The position numbers and the translations under genes are program-made. A model generated the notes under the pieces. It saw only the letters and a program-made list of their open reading frames with translations. It was not told the DNA's origin and made no database searches. DNA of 64,000 nt from Pseudomonas sp. efr-133-TYG-5 (GTDB lineage: Bacteria > Pseudomonadota > Gammaproteobacteria > Pseudomonadales > Pseudomonadaceae), in assembly GCF_030209175.1 (NCBI RefSeq), contig NZ_JARVSM010000006.1, forward strand, positions 310,001-374,000, read 5' to 3'. Shown here in pieces: positions 25,336 to 33,226 of this stretch (its first letter is position 1; every line of letters starts with the position of its first letter).

Positions 25336-25773
25336 TCAGGGTACTCGCACCAGATCCCCCTTCAACGCCACACGCGTCACGAAAACCCCGGCCCGGCACT
25401 CGTAGGTGTTCAGATCCTTGCGCACATGCTGGTCGTAGTAACTGACGATATTGGTCACCGCATTGGCCCCGACCCGCTTGGCCTCGGCCTGCAACTTGAT
25501 CAGGTTCGACTGCAACACCCACTCGCAGGAATCGTGGTCGCTCTTGTTGAAACCGTTGGTGCCCAGATCGCTGACCACCCCCGGGCGCAACAGGCGCTGA
25601 ATCCCCTGCGGCCCGTTGCCGGCCAGGTAAAACTTCACACTGCCATCCAGCCGTCCGGCACGCAGCGCATCCGATACCACTGTTTCGAACGGCATGTACA
25701 TCAGGTTGGTGGCGTGGCTGACGCCCGGTAAAAGCGTGAAGAAAACGGCAACGATCAGGGCTTGCACTGGCAT
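25336..25773 (-). CDS. Secreted small protein, paralogue of 26592-27035
   Basis: 145 aa with a signal peptide (about 1-22, ending SHA). The mature part has DGSVKFYLAG, FNKSD..SCEWV, GANAVTNIVSYY and YECRAG; the GANAVTNI stretch recalls YbjQ-like proteins. Two conserved cysteines (CEWV, YEC) could form a disulfide in the periplasm. Proteins like this are sometimes labelled excinuclease subunit in databases, which the sequence does not support. I chose the ATG at 25773, 6 nt after AAGGAG; the ATG at 25779 abuts the site. Function unknown. Confidence 0.8.
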   Translation of the reverse strand: MPVQALIVAVFFTLLPGVSHATNLMYMPFETVVSDALRAGRLDGSVKFYLAGNGPQGIQRLLRPGVVSDLGTNGFNKSDHDSCEWVLQSNLIKLQAEAKRVGANAVTNIVSYYDQHVRKDLNTYECRAGVFVTRVALKGDLVRVP

Positions 25774-25950
25774 GGTCATCTCCTTGACGGGAAAGAGAAC
25801 CGCGAGTGCTCGACCGATCGGGCTCGCCGTTCCGGCAGGCGTAGTGGGTGTCGGGGCCTGCTTGAGCGAGTGTAGATGCTGTGCGTAAAGGTGCTTCTAT
25901 CCGCGGTTTTTGGCGCTGGTACATTTCGCGTAACGGAACGGGTGTAGGGA

Positions 25951-26382
25951 ATGCGTTCGTTCTTGCGCAAAATCGGCTTTTTCTCCAACGAGTCACGGAT
26001 GCCACTTCGATATCAGCCCAGAGAGGGCAGCATTCTCATCTGCGATTTCAGGGGCTATGAAGTCCCCGAAATGGTCAAGATCAGGCCCGTTGTTGTGATA
26101 CGCAGGCACAGAACCAACAGCCTTTTGGTGACGGTGGTGCCACTGAGCACAACGGCTCCGGATCGTTTACTCGCGCACCATTGTGAACTTGCGAGCCATC
26201 TTCAGGGCGCAAGTTCGACGTGTTGGGCAAAGTGCGACATGATCGCTACGGTGAGTCTCTCTCGGCTGGATCGAATCAAAAGCAAAGACCGTCAGGGCCG
26301 GCGGGTGTACCGGATTTCTCAACTTGCAACAGAAGAGTTCAGCGCGATCAAGGCCGCCGTCAGACAGGCTCTGGGCCTGTAG
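25951..26382 (+). CDS. Solitary PemK/MazF-like toxin-family protein
   Basis: 143 aa. From residue 20 the chain follows the PemK/MazF fold: REGSILICDF, VKIRPVVVI (conserved RPVVV strand) and LLVTVVPLSTTAP (conserved STT), with an Arg/Lys-rich helix before the end. Such proteins are usually ribosome-independent mRNA endonucleases. No antitoxin gene precedes or follows it. The start may instead be the ATG at 25999 (MPLRYQPREG), where the domain begins; neither start has a strong ribosome site. It lies between two paralogous secreted-protein genes that run the other way. Confidence 0.7.
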   Translation: MRSFLRKIGFFSNESRMPLRYQPREGSILICDFRGYEVPEMVKIRPVVVIRRHRTNSLLVTVVPLSTTAPDRLLAHHCELASHLQGASSTCWAKCDMIATVSLSRLDRIKSKDRQGRRVYRISQLATEEFSAIKAAVRQALGL

Positions 26383-26552
26383 TGGCAGCAGAGATGGCGC
26401 GTTGAAGCGATTTGCCATGCGTTGCCCATCAAGCCGTTTCGGGCAATACTGCCGACGTTCCCGCAAGGGGCTTGTGAGACTCTGAGGATCCTGGGCAACC
26501 AGCCATCGCAGAGCCAGACAGGTGAGGGCAATGACACGCCGACCTGTTTGTG

Positions 26553-26576
26553 AAAGGGCGCCAATTGGCGCCCTTT
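26553..26576. terminator. Palindromic hairpin, possible bidirectional terminator
   Basis: A fully symmetrical 24-bp palindrome (AAAGGGCGCCAA/TTGGCGCCCTTT) just beyond the end of the minus-strand secreted-protein gene. The T-runs are only 3 nt, so strength is uncertain. Confidence 0.5.
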
Positions 26577-26591
26577 GTCGTTTCCGAGGGG

Positions 26592-27035
26592 TTACTGCAC
26601 TTTCGCCAGATCGCCCTTCAACGCCACACCGGCCATGATTGCGCCAGCGTGGCATTCGTAGTTCGCCGGATCCTTGCGTTCGTTGCTCTTGTAGAAGCTG
26701 ACGATGTTGGTCACCGCATTGGCACCGGCGTTTTTCGCGGCCTGGTGCAGGCTGATGATGGCCGATTGCACGACCCACTCGCAGGCCTCGGTGTCGGATT
26801 TGTTGAAGGCGTTGGTCTTTTTGTTGGTCACCGCCCCCGGGCTGAGCACGCTGACTTTGCCGGCCGGGTTGGTGCCGGCCAGGTAGAACTTCACGCTGCC
26901 ATCGATCTTGCCGCTGCGGATGGTCTCGGCGACGGCTTTGTCGAACGGCAGGAAGACCGGCGTGTCACGGGCCTGGCTGACGGCCGGCACGGCGCAGAGC
27001 AGGAGGGTGGCGACGGCGAGTGGGTTGAAGCGCAT
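26592..27035 (-). CDS. Secreted small protein, paralogue of 25336-25773
   Basis: 147 aa with a signal peptide (about 1-22, ending SQA). It shares with its neighbour DGSVKFYLAG, FNKSD..ACEWV, GANAVTNIVSFY, YECHAG and VALKGDL. The conserved cysteines are the same two. AAGGAG lies 6 nt before the ATG. It begins 30 nt after the last gene of the polyene operon on the same strand, so read-through from that operon is possible. Function unknown. Confidence 0.8.
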   Translation of the reverse strand: MRFNPLAVATLLLCAVPAVSQARDTPVFLPFDKAVAETIRSGKIDGSVKFYLAGTNPAGKVSVLSPGAVTNKKTNAFNKSDTEACEWVVQSAIISLHQAAKNAGANAVTNIVSFYKSNERKDPANYECHAGAIMAGVALKGDLAKVQ

Positions 27036-27065
27036 GGAGGTCTCCTTGACCTGAATGGAGGGCGG

Positions 27066-28292
27066 TTAGGCCCAGCGACGGAAAATCAGCGAAGTGTTGA
27101 CCCCGCCGAAGGCGAAGTTGTTGTTCATCACGTACTCGTGGTGCATCTGGCGGAATTCGCCGCGCAGGTAGTCGAGCCTGCCGCAGTGCGCGTCGACCTC
27201 GTCGAGGTTGAGCGTGTGCACGTACAGGTCGCGGTTGAGCATTTCGATGCTGAACCACGACTCCAGCGCACCGCAGGCACCGAGGGTGTGGCCGAGGAAA
27301 CTCTTCTGCGAGCTGATCGGCATGTGTTCGCCGAACAGGCTGCTGGTGGCCAGGGTTTCGGCGATGTCGCCCTGTTCGGTGGCGGTGCCGTGACCGTTCA
27401 CGTAGCCGATGGCGTCCGGCGTCAGGCCGGCATCCTCCAGGGCCAGTTCCATGGCGCGGCGCATGGTGACCTGCTCGGGGCGGGTGGTGTGCTGGCCGTC
27501 GGCGTTGCTGCCGAAACCGACGATTTCCGCGTGGATCCGCGCACCCCGGGCCAGCGCGTGTTGCAGTTCCTCGAGCACCAGCATGCCGCCACCTTCGCCG
27601 ATCACCAAGCCATCGCGAGCCTTGTCGTACGGGCGCGGGCTGGTGTGCGGGGCATCGTTTTTCAGGCTGGTGGCGTACAGCGCGTCGAACACCATGGCCT
27701 CGGTCGGGCAGAGTTCTTCGGCACCGCCGGCGAGCATCAGCGGCAGGCGGCCGAACTTGATCGCCTCATAGGCGTAGCCGATGCCCTGGCTGCCGCTGGT
27801 GCAGGCGCTGGAGGTGGGGATCAGCCGTCCGGTGAGGCCGAAGAAGATGCTGATGTTCGCCGCGGTGGTGTGCGGCATCATCCGCACGTAGGAGTTGGCG
27901 TTGAGGCCTTCGGCCACCGAGTTGAGCAGCATGTTGCCGAACGCCTTGATTTCGTCGGTACTGCCGGTGGAGGAGCCGCAGGCCACGCCCATGCGGCCGT
28001 CCTTGATCGATGCGTCGCCGAGCAGGCCGGCATCGGCCAGGGCCTGTTCCGCGGCGCCGACGGCCAGGCGCGAGACGCGACCCATGCTGCGCAATTGCTT
28101 GCGCGTCCAGTGGGCCGGCACGACGAAATCATCGATAGGCCCGGCCAGGCGCGTGTTGAGTTCGCTGAAGCGGTCCCACTCGTCCATCCGGCGGATGCCG
28201 CTGCGGTTGGCCGCGAAGTTGCCGGCGATGGTGTCCCAGTCGCTGCCCAGCGAAGTGATGCCGGCCATGCCGGTGACGACGACGCGCTTCAT
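27066..28292 (-). CDS. Beta-ketoacyl-ACP synthase (aryl-polyene type), last gene of the operon
   Basis: A 408-aa FabF-like condensing enzyme with a complete Cys-His-His triad: C164 (SSACTSGSQ), H301 (NGHGTAT) and H335 (LGHTLGACG). It would catalyse Claisen condensation of an ACP-bound chain with malonyl-ACP. By position it matches the ketosynthase called ApeR in the Xenorhabdus system, as I recall it. The ATG at 28292 overlaps the reductase stop by 1 nt, with GGAGG upstream; a GTG at 28298 is an alternative. Confidence 0.9.
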   Translation of the reverse strand: MKRVVVTGMAGITSLGSDWDTIAGNFAANRSGIRRMDEWDRFSELNTRLAGPIDDFVVPAHWTRKQLRSMGRVSRLAVGAAEQALADAGLLGDASIKDGRMGVACGSSTGSTDEIKAFGNMLLNSVAEGLNANSYVRMMPHTTAANISIFFGLTGRLIPTSSACTSGSQGIGYAYEAIKFGRLPLMLAGGAEELCPTEAMVFDALYATSLKNDAPHTSPRPYDKARDGLVIGEGGGMLVLEELQHALARGARIHAEIVGFGSNADGQHTTRPEQVTMRRAMELALEDAGLTPDAIGYVNGHGTATEQGDIAETLATSSLFGEHMPISSQKSFLGHTLGACGALESWFSIEMLNRDLYVHTLNLDEVDAHCGRLDYLRGEFRQMHHEYVMNNNFAFGGVNTSLIFRRWA

Positions 28293-29020
28293 CAGCACAA
28301 GCCTCCGTTGACCGCCAGCACCTGGCGGGTGATGTACGACGCTTCCGCCGACATCAGGAAATTCACCGCGCCGGCCACTTCTTCAGGGCTGCCCATACGT
28401 TGCGCGGGGATCATTTTCAGCAGTTCTTCCACCGGCACGTTGTCGTCGAGCATGGCCGTGTCGATCAGGCCCGGGGCGACGCAGTTGACAGTGATTCTGC
28501 GCTTGGCCAGTTCGATCGCCAAGGCCTTCGCCGCGCCGATCACCCCGGCCTTGGAGGCGCTGTAGTTGACCTGGCCACGATTGCCGATCAACCCCGACAC
28601 CGAGGTGATGCAGACGATACGCCCGGCGGCGCGGCGGCGGATCATCGGCATCATCACCGGGTGCAGCACGTTGTAGAACCCGTCGAGATTGGTGCGCAGG
28701 ACCACGTCCCAGTCGTCATCGCTGAGCGCCGGGAACGCGCCGTCGCGGGTCAGGCCGGCGTTGAGCACCACGCCGTAGTAGGCGCCGTGGGTTTCGACGT
28801 CGGCTTCGAGGACGGTTCTGCAGGCTTCGCGGTCGGCGACGTCGAATTGCAGGATTCGCGCCTGGCGCCCCAGCGCCTGGATTTCGCCTTGCACTGCCTG
28901 CGCCTCGGCCACGCCGTGGCGGCAATGCAGGACGAGGTCATGCCCGGCCGCAGCCAGGCGCAGGGCGATGGCGCGGCCGATGCCACGGCTGGAGCCGGTG
29001 ACCAGGATCGATTCAGTCAT
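28292..29020 (-). CDS. 3-oxoacyl-ACP reductase (FabG-like, SDR), aryl-polyene type
   Basis: 242 aa. Rossmann motif VTGSSRGIGRAIA near the N-terminus, LNAGLTRDG, and the catalytic Ser-Tyr-Lys in TSVSG...VNYSASKAG. It reduces the beta-keto group formed in each extension cycle. The ATG at 29020 has AAGGAG 8 nt upstream and overlaps the dehydratase gene by 8 nt. The frame is open beyond it (to 29167) only as an out-of-frame reading of the upstream gene. Confidence 0.92.
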   Translation of the reverse strand: MTESILVTGSSRGIGRAIALRLAAAGHDLVLHCRHGVAEAQAVQGEIQALGRQARILQFDVADREACRTVLEADVETHGAYYGVVLNAGLTRDGAFPALSDDDWDVVLRTNLDGFYNVLHPVMMPMIRRRAAGRIVCITSVSGLIGNRGQVNYSASKAGVIGAAKALAIELAKRRITVNCVAPGLIDTAMLDDNVPVEELLKMIPAQRMGSPEEVAGAVNFLMSAEASYITRQVLAVNGGLC

Positions 29021-29477
29021 CGTGCGACTCCTTGGATTGTTGAAGGTATTGGCTGGCCTGCGGCGGACGGAACACGTTGAGCCGCGCACTGGCCTCGATG
29101 CCGGGGGCCGTGATGTGGCACTCGAAGACCCCCATGCCGTTGTCGTCTTCCAGCGAGCGGAGGCCATGGATGGTCAGCTCGCTGCCGGCCGGGAACGCCT
29201 CGACGTTGCAGGTGAACTTGCGCGTGCCGAGCAGAAAGCCGAGTTCCACCGGATTGCCTTTGTGCCGCGCATGGCAACCGGCGAACGCGGCGACACTCTG
29301 CGCCATCAGCTCGACGCCGACCCACGCCGGCAGGCTGCCGTCGGGCAGGTTGAACAGGCCGTCGGGCCTGACCGTCAGGCAGGTGCGGATCTGCTCGTCG
29401 TCGAAGGCGAGGATGCGGTCGATCAGAATCATGTCGCCAGCGTGGGGCAGCAGTTCGGCGAGCGGCCAGTCGTTCAT
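29013..29477 (-). CDS. Hotdog-fold 3-hydroxyacyl-ACP dehydratase, aryl-polyene type
   Basis: 154 aa, FabZ/FabA-like: LPHAGDMILIDRI carries the catalytic His, followed by WVGVELMAQSVAAFAG on the central helix. It would dehydrate the 3-hydroxyacyl-ACP to the trans-enoyl form. No enoyl reductase is present in the operon, consistent with a product that keeps all its double bases conjugated. A second dehydratase domain is fused to the ligase at 40909. It corresponds in position to ApeP. Confidence 0.88.
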   Translation of the reverse strand: MNDWPLAELLPHAGDMILIDRILAFDDEQIRTCLTVRPDGLFNLPDGSLPAWVGVELMAQSVAAFAGCHARHKGNPVELGFLLGTRKFTCNVEAFPAGSELTIHGLRSLEDDNGMGVFECHITAPGIEASARLNVFRPPQASQYLQQSKESHDD

Positions 29478-30670
29478 GGGGCGTCTCCGATAATCAGGCT
29501 GACGTTATTGCCGCCGAAGGCAAACGAATTGCTCATCAGGTAGCGCGGTGCAATGGACGCCAGGCGGTCGCTCGCGGTCACCCATTGCAGTGCCGGCAGG
29601 GCCGGATCGGCCTGGCCGTCCCAGATATGCGGGGGCAAGGCCTGGTCGCGGTTGTCGGCGCTCAGGCTCAGCCAGCAGAACGCCGCCTCCAGTGCACCGG
29701 CGGCGCCGAGGGTGTGGCCGGTCAGCGGTTTGGTCGAGGAACACGGCACGCCCTGCGGGAACAGCGTGGCGACCGCCAGGCTTTCCATGGCGTCATTGTG
29801 CTGGGTGGCGGTGCCGTGCAGGTTCAGGTAGCTGATCTGCGGCGCTTGCAGCTGCGCGCGATCCAGCGCCTGCTGCATCGCTTGTAAAGCGCCGCGGCCG
29901 TTTGGCTCCGGGGCGGAAATGTGATGCGCATCGGAGCTGGCACCGGCCCCCAGCAGGGCGATGGCCGGGCCGGCGCCGCGCTGTCTGCTCATGACGAACA
30001 GCACCGCGGCTTCACCGATGTTGATGCCGTTGCGGTTGCGCGAAAACGGATTGCAGCGCTCGGCGGACACCGCTTCCAGTGCACTGAAACCGTTGAGGGT
30101 CAGTTTGCACAGGCTGTCGACGCCGCCGCACAGCACTGCGTCGCACAGCCCCAGGTCAAGCAGGCGCCGGGCGCTCATCAGGGCCCGGGCGCTGGAGGTA
30201 CACGCCGTGGAAATCACGTAGGCCGGGCCGCTCAGTTGCAGCCAGTCGGCGAGGAACGTCGCCGGCGCGCCGAGTTCCTGCTGGCGGTAATCGTAGTCGG
30301 CCGGGAACTGCTGGTCGCGGATGTAATGCGCCAGGCCACGGCTGGCTTCGTCGATGCCCGACGTGCTGGTGCCGAGCACGACGCCGACGCGAGCGCGACC
30401 GTAGGTGTGGATCGCCTGGTCGATGTCGGCGCGAATCTGCAGCGCCGCTTCCAGCAGCAACTGATTGTTGCGGCTGGCCTGCTCCGCCAGTGCCGGCGGG
30501 ATCGGCGCCAGCGCGTCGTGCACGGCGGCCACCGGCACGGCGCGGTCCGTGACCCAGCCGGCCTCGTGGCGCATGCCCGAGCAATCGCCGGCAAACAGGT
30601 TACGTGCCACTTGCTGTTTGTCGCGGCCGAGGGCGCAGATCACGCCGAGGGCATTCAGATAGGCGGTCAT
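29474..30670 (-). CDS. Beta-ketoacyl-ACP synthase, aryl-polyene type
   Basis: 398 aa with the FabB/FabF triad C157 (STACTSSA), H285 (NLHGTAT) and H319 (TGHTLGAAG). By position it corresponds to ApeO, the ketosynthase described as pairing with the chain-length-factor-like ApeC; here the candidate partner is the first gene of the operon (44417-45142). It overlaps its neighbours by 4 nt on both sides. Confidence 0.9.
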   Translation of the reverse strand: MTAYLNALGVICALGRDKQQVARNLFAGDCSGMRHEAGWVTDRAVPVAAVHDALAPIPPALAEQASRNNQLLLEAALQIRADIDQAIHTYGRARVGVVLGTSTSGIDEASRGLAHYIRDQQFPADYDYRQQELGAPATFLADWLQLSGPAYVISTACTSSARALMSARRLLDLGLCDAVLCGGVDSLCKLTLNGFSALEAVSAERCNPFSRNRNGINIGEAAVLFVMSRQRGAGPAIALLGAGASSDAHHISAPEPNGRGALQAMQQALDRAQLQAPQISYLNLHGTATQHNDAMESLAVATLFPQGVPCSSTKPLTGHTLGAAGALEAAFCWLSLSADNRDQALPPHIWDGQADPALPALQWVTASDRLASIAPRYLMSNSFAFGGNNVSLIIGDAP

Positions 30671-31143
30671 GGCGTCGACGCTCCGAGCGGGGAGACGCGA
30701 TAGTGCGGGCCTTGGGGCAGGTTCAATTGAAAGCTCAACGGTTGGCCATAACGGATGGTCCAGCGCCCCGGCAGGGCACGTTGCTCGCCCTGTTGTTGCG
30801 CGGCGGGGTAATTATGCGCCAGCTCGGCGGGCGGAGTCAGGGCGAACAGCAGCGCGGCAAACAGCTCACGGGCCTCTGGATTCGGCGGCAGCAGGCCGTC
30901 CGCCTGCCAGTGACCGTCGATCAGCATCTGCCGGGCCTGGGGAATTCCCAGCGGGTCCATCAGCGACCAGCGGATGCCCGGCCCCTCGCGCTGGATCACC
31001 AGCAACCAGTCCTGACGTTGATCGGCCTGTTGGCGTTCGATGTGCAGTTGCAGCGGCAAGGGCAGCGTCGGGTTGTCCACAGGCAACGGCGCCTGGCTGG
31101 CGCAACCACTGAGCAGGGCCGTTACCAACAATGCCAGCCACAC
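30667..31143 (-). CDS. DUF3261-type lipoprotein of aryl-polyene clusters
   Basis: About 158 aa. From a GTG at 31143 the protein starts MWLALLVTALLSGC, a lipoprotein signal with lipidated Cys at 14; an adjacent GTG at 31146 is also possible. The remainder (LPLPLQLHIERQQADQ, PLGIPQARQ, ELFAALLFALTPP) fits the lipoprotein seen in these clusters, which probably helps place the product in the outer membrane. The frame continues upstream through a REP pair to an ATG at 31257 that overlaps the preceding stop, so the N-terminus is ambiguous. Confidence 0.75.
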   Translation of the reverse strand: MWLALLVTALLSGCASQAPLPVDNPTLPLPLQLHIERQQADQRQDWLLVIQREGPGIRWSLMDPLGIPQARQMLIDGHWQADGLLPPNPEARELFAALLFALTPPAELAHNYPAAQQQGEQRALPGRWTIRYGQPLSFQLNLPQGPHYRVSPLGASTP

Positions 31144-31150
31144 CACAAAC

Positions 31151-31244
31151 CCTGTGGGAGCGGGCTTGCTCGCGAAGGCGTCGGCACGTCCGACATCAAT
31201 GTCAACTGACCCACCGCTTTCGCGAGCAGGCCCGCTCCCACAGG
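31151..31244. repeat. REP pair inside the aryl-polyene operon
   Basis: Inverted REP cores (31151-31180 and 31215-31244) sit between the methyltransferase stop and the lipoprotein signal sequence. It is the only REP in the 18-kb operon and is translated without stops in the lipoprotein frame. Confidence 0.9.
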
Positions 31245-31256
31245 TTATGTGCAACA

Positions 31257-31982
31257 TCAGTAATCCTCAGCCAAAGGCTTGCGCGCCACGACATTCACCA
31301 ACGTCTCCTCACGCTCGCCAAACGGCTTCGGCCGGCGCAATCCGAATCGCTCCAGCAGGCCGAAATCCTTCGCCCGGCTCCACCACAGGTACGGGTAGGA
31401 GACGTTCTGCTCAGTGAACTGAAACCCTTGCTGGCGAATCATCTGCAGGTACTGCGCGGCACTCTTTTGCACGTGCATCGGGTGGCGGAACAGCCAGCGG
31501 ATCACCCAGGTATCAATGTAGGCCTCGGTCGACTCCGCGAACAGCAGATAACCGCCCGGTTTCAGCACGCGGTAGAACTCGGCGAGGGCTTTTTCCTGCT
31601 CGACCAGATGATGGAAGGTCTGGTGACAGAACAACAGGTCGACGCTGGCGTCCGCCACGTCGAGGTTCGCGCAGTCGCTGCCGATCAGTTCGACGGCGAA
31701 ACCCTGGCGCGCGGCTTCAGCGGCACTCAGCTCCAGGCTGTGCGGGTCGGCATCGACGCCGATCAGGCGCTGCGGGGCGAAGGTCTGCTGCAGATGGCGG
31801 AACGACTTGCCCTGGCCGCAACCGGCGTCCAGCAGCACCGGATTGGCCGGCAACCCGGCGCTGAACAAACCACGCAGATCGTTGATTGCCACGCGCAGCA
31901 CGTGGTGCTGCCAGGTGTGGCTGCGCAGGAACCAGAAGCCGAACCGGGTTTCCGCGACGTAGCTGTCGCTCAGGTAATTCAT
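31257..31982 (-). CDS. Class I SAM-dependent methyltransferase
   Basis: 241 aa. Motif I LLDAGCGQGKS is at about 49-59, the acidic GVDADP after it, then HQTFHHLVEQEKALAEFYRVLKPGGYLLFAE, as in Methyltransf_11/25 families. In aryl polyenes the aryl head is often methylated, so this enzyme is a likely tailoring step, but the target atom cannot be read from the sequence. Overlaps the oxidoreductase gene by 4 nt. Confidence 0.85.
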   Translation of the reverse strand: MNYLSDSYVAETRFGFWFLRSHTWQHHVLRVAINDLRGLFSAGLPANPVLLDAGCGQGKSFRHLQQTFAPQRLIGVDADPHSLELSAAEAARQGFAVELIGSDCANLDVADASVDLLFCHQTFHHLVEQEKALAEFYRVLKPGGYLLFAESTEAYIDTWVIRWLFRHPMHVQKSAAQYLQMIRQQGFQFTEQNVSYPYLWWSRAKDFGLLERFGLRRPKPFGEREETLVNVVARKPLAEDY

Positions 31983-33226
31983 GGGGCGTCCTTGGCACAG
32001 AGGGCGGAAATCATCTTCAACCGGCGGCGTGCTTCGCTGACGAACGGGTTGCGTTCGTCCCAGGCGTAACCGGCAAGGATCGAGCAGATCATGCGGCGGA
32101 TGTCGGCGGAGCCCTGCTCATGGAAAATCACGTCCTGGAACGTGCCGGCGTACCAGCCTTCGACGTAGCAGCGGAACGTGTCGACGCCGCGTTTCAGCGG
32201 TTCGGCGAACTCGCTCTGCCAGTCGACGGCCTCGCCCTGCAACTGCCGATGCAGCACGCTGGCAGCCATGCTCGCCGAGCGCATGGCGATGGTCACGCCG
32301 GAGGAGAACACCGGGTCGAGAAATTCCGCCGCGTTGCCCAGCAGGGCAAACCCCGGGCCGTGCAGGGTCTTGACGTTGGCCGCGTAGCCACCGAGGGTGC
32401 GCGCCGGGGTGTCCCACACGGCGTTGTTCAGCACCTTGGCCAGGCTTGGGGTTTCGGCGATGAAACCGCGCAGGCAGGCATCGAGGTCGGCGTCGCGCCC
32501 GGAAAAATGTTCCGCGGCCGCCACCACCCCGACCGAGCAGCGGCCGTTGCTGAACGGGATCGTCCAGAACCAGATGTCGCGCTCCTCGGGATGGGTGGTG
32601 ACGAGGATTTTCTCGCGGTCGAACGCCGGGTGGTCGATGTGATCTTCGACGTGGGTGAACACCGCCTGGCGCAGTGGGAAATTCGATGGGGCTTCCAGAT
32701 CGAGCAAGCGTGACAGCACGCGGCCGTAGCCACTGGCATCCAGCACGAAATCGGCTTCGACGCAGTACGCGCTGCCATCTTCGCGCTGAACGTGCAGCTG
32801 CGGTCTGGGCTGTTCGAAATCAGCACTGACGATGGCGTCGCCGTAGCGGATTTCCGCGCCTTGCAACGCGGCCTGATCGGCCAGCAGCTTGTCGAAATCC
32901 GCGCGCTGCACCTGGAACGTGGTCGGTTTGCCGGCGCTGAAGGTGTCGCTGAAATCGAAGGCGCTGTAGCGCTCGCCCCAGGCGAATGCGGCGCCGGTCT
33001 TGCGCTGGAATCCGGCGGCGTTCACCGCGTCGAGCATGCCCGCTTCCTCGACGAAATCCAGACAATGGCTGAGCAGGCTTTCGCCGATGGAAAACCTTGG
33101 GAAATGCTGGCGTTCGAGCACCAGCACATCGTGGCCCTTGCGCTTGAGCAGCGCCGCGGCAATGGTCCCGGACGGGCCGGCGCCGATGATCACCACCTGG
33201 CGGGATTGCATTTCAGCGATTGGCAC
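31979..33226 (-). CDS. FAD-dependent oxidoreductase (halogenase/hydroxylase-like)
   Basis: 415 aa. The FAD-binding GAGPSGTIAAALLKRKG near the N-terminus, LERQHFPRFSIGESLL (typical of the tryptophan-halogenase-like flavin monooxygenase group), LDASGYGR and FALLGNAAEFLDPVFSSG are present. The GxWxWxIP motif of true flavin halogenases is only partly met (DIWFWTIPF), so hydroxylation or another oxidation is as likely as halogenation. GTG start at 33226, 5 nt after AAGGAG; an ATG lies at 33211. Confidence 0.82.
   Translation of the reverse strand: MPIAEMQSRQVVIIGAGPSGTIAAALLKRKGHDVLVLERQHFPRFSIGESLLSHCLDFVEEAGMLDAVNAAGFQRKTGAAFAWGERYSAFDFSDTFSAGKPTTFQVQRADFDKLLADQAALQGAEIRYGDAIVSADFEQPRPQLHVQREDGSAYCVEADFVLDASGYGRVLSRLLDLEAPSNFPLRQAVFTHVEDHIDHPAFDREKILVTTHPEERDIWFWTIPFSNGRCSVGVVAAAEHFSGRDADLDACLRGFIAETPSLAKVLNNAVWDTPARTLGGYAANVKTLHGPGFALLGNAAEFLDPVFSSGVTIAMRSASMAASVLHRQLQGEAVDWQSEFAEPLKRGVDTFRCYVEGWYAGTFQDVIFHEQGSADIRRMICSILAGYAWDERNPFVSEARRRLKMISALCAKDAP

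Noticed and set aside
26550-28565. A 671-codon plus-strand frame opposite a ketosynthase and a secreted protein
   Set aside because: It runs through a terminator palindrome and several real genes; low-complexity His/Gln/Val composition.
31151-31244. Treating the REP-coded residues as a genuine protein domain of the lipoprotein
   Set aside because: The DNA is a standard REP pair, and the lipoprotein signal sequence starts after it; kept instead as a finding about the ambiguous start.
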